Positions 14,271 to 14,381 of a DNA stretch of 14,381 nucleotides are shown piece by piece. Below the pieces are notes generated by a model. That model worked only from the letters and a program-made list of their open reading frames with translations, ran no database searches and was not told the DNA's origin. Source of the stretch: JARRQB01 sp965368585 (GTDB taxonomy: Bacteria > Pseudomonadota > Gammaproteobacteria > Chromatiales > Chromatiaceae); assembly GCA_965368585.1 (NCBI GenBank), contig CBDUNM010000133.1:1-14381 (forward strand). Reading direction: 5' to 3'. How positions within the stretch are numbered: position 1 is the stretch's first letter; each line of letters opens with the position of its first letter. Both the position numbers and the translations under genes were made by a program.

Positions 14271-14381
14271 GAGTGAAGGGCAAGACCCAGCGGGCCTGGA
14301 CCAGCGAGGGCGCGGATAGATCGGGGGACGGGGGACAAACTGTCCTTTCGAGAATGCGCCCCGAGCAGGACTTGCGCCGCA

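Overview
The window is GC-rich bacterial DNA with dense, oppositely oriented operons. Gene content fits a proteobacterium: a PqqA precursor peptide, a sigma-54 two-component system, a tungsten aldehyde oxidoreductase (AOR) locus and an ECHS1-like crotonase. Gammaproteobacteria is my best guess, but no ribosomal gene confirms it. Genus is not assignable.

Left part (1-4440). An open frame entering from the left edge joins the N-terminal domain of the phosphate permease PstA to the C-terminal half of a TldD/PmbA-like protein. This looks like a deletion or misassembly chimera. Convergent to it, on the minus strand, are an exported HExxH peptidase-like protein and an exported serine beta-lactamase-family hydrolase, whose stop and start codons overlap. 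Divergent from these is a complete enoyl-CoA hydratase (4560-5336).

Centre (5337-8549). A 25-residue PqqA peptide (5596-5673), the substrate for pyrroloquinoline quinone (PQQ) synthesis, is preceded by a sigma-54-like -24/-12 element and a leader hairpin. A strong intrinsic terminator follows it. No pqqB, C, D or E is in the window. After a 340-base non-coding stretch comes a three-gene SsuA/TauT-like ABC importer operon (binding protein, permease, ATPase). The ATPase gene carries a perfect 28-base palindrome.

Right part (8587-14381). On the minus strand, a membrane histidine kinase and a sigma-54-dependent response regulator are coupled by an ATGA overlap. Upstream of and divergent from them, a second sigma-54-like promoter precedes an AOR-type locus. 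This holds a four-cluster ferredoxin subunit (AorA-like), a 54-codon broken remnant of the catalytic AOR subunit (aorB), and an FAD/NAD(P)H oxidoreductase (AorC-like). The catalytic subunit is essentially gone although both electron-transfer partners look intact.

Working model (inference): the kinase/regulator pair acts with sigma-54 on pqqA and the AOR operon. PQQ-dependent alcohol oxidation would produce aldehydes, and an AOR would oxidise these to acids with electrons leaving through AorA and AorC. In this sequence the AOR branch is broken, either genuinely or by assembly collapse. The PstA/TldD chimera shows a similar lesion elsewhere in the window, so assembly integrity should be checked first.
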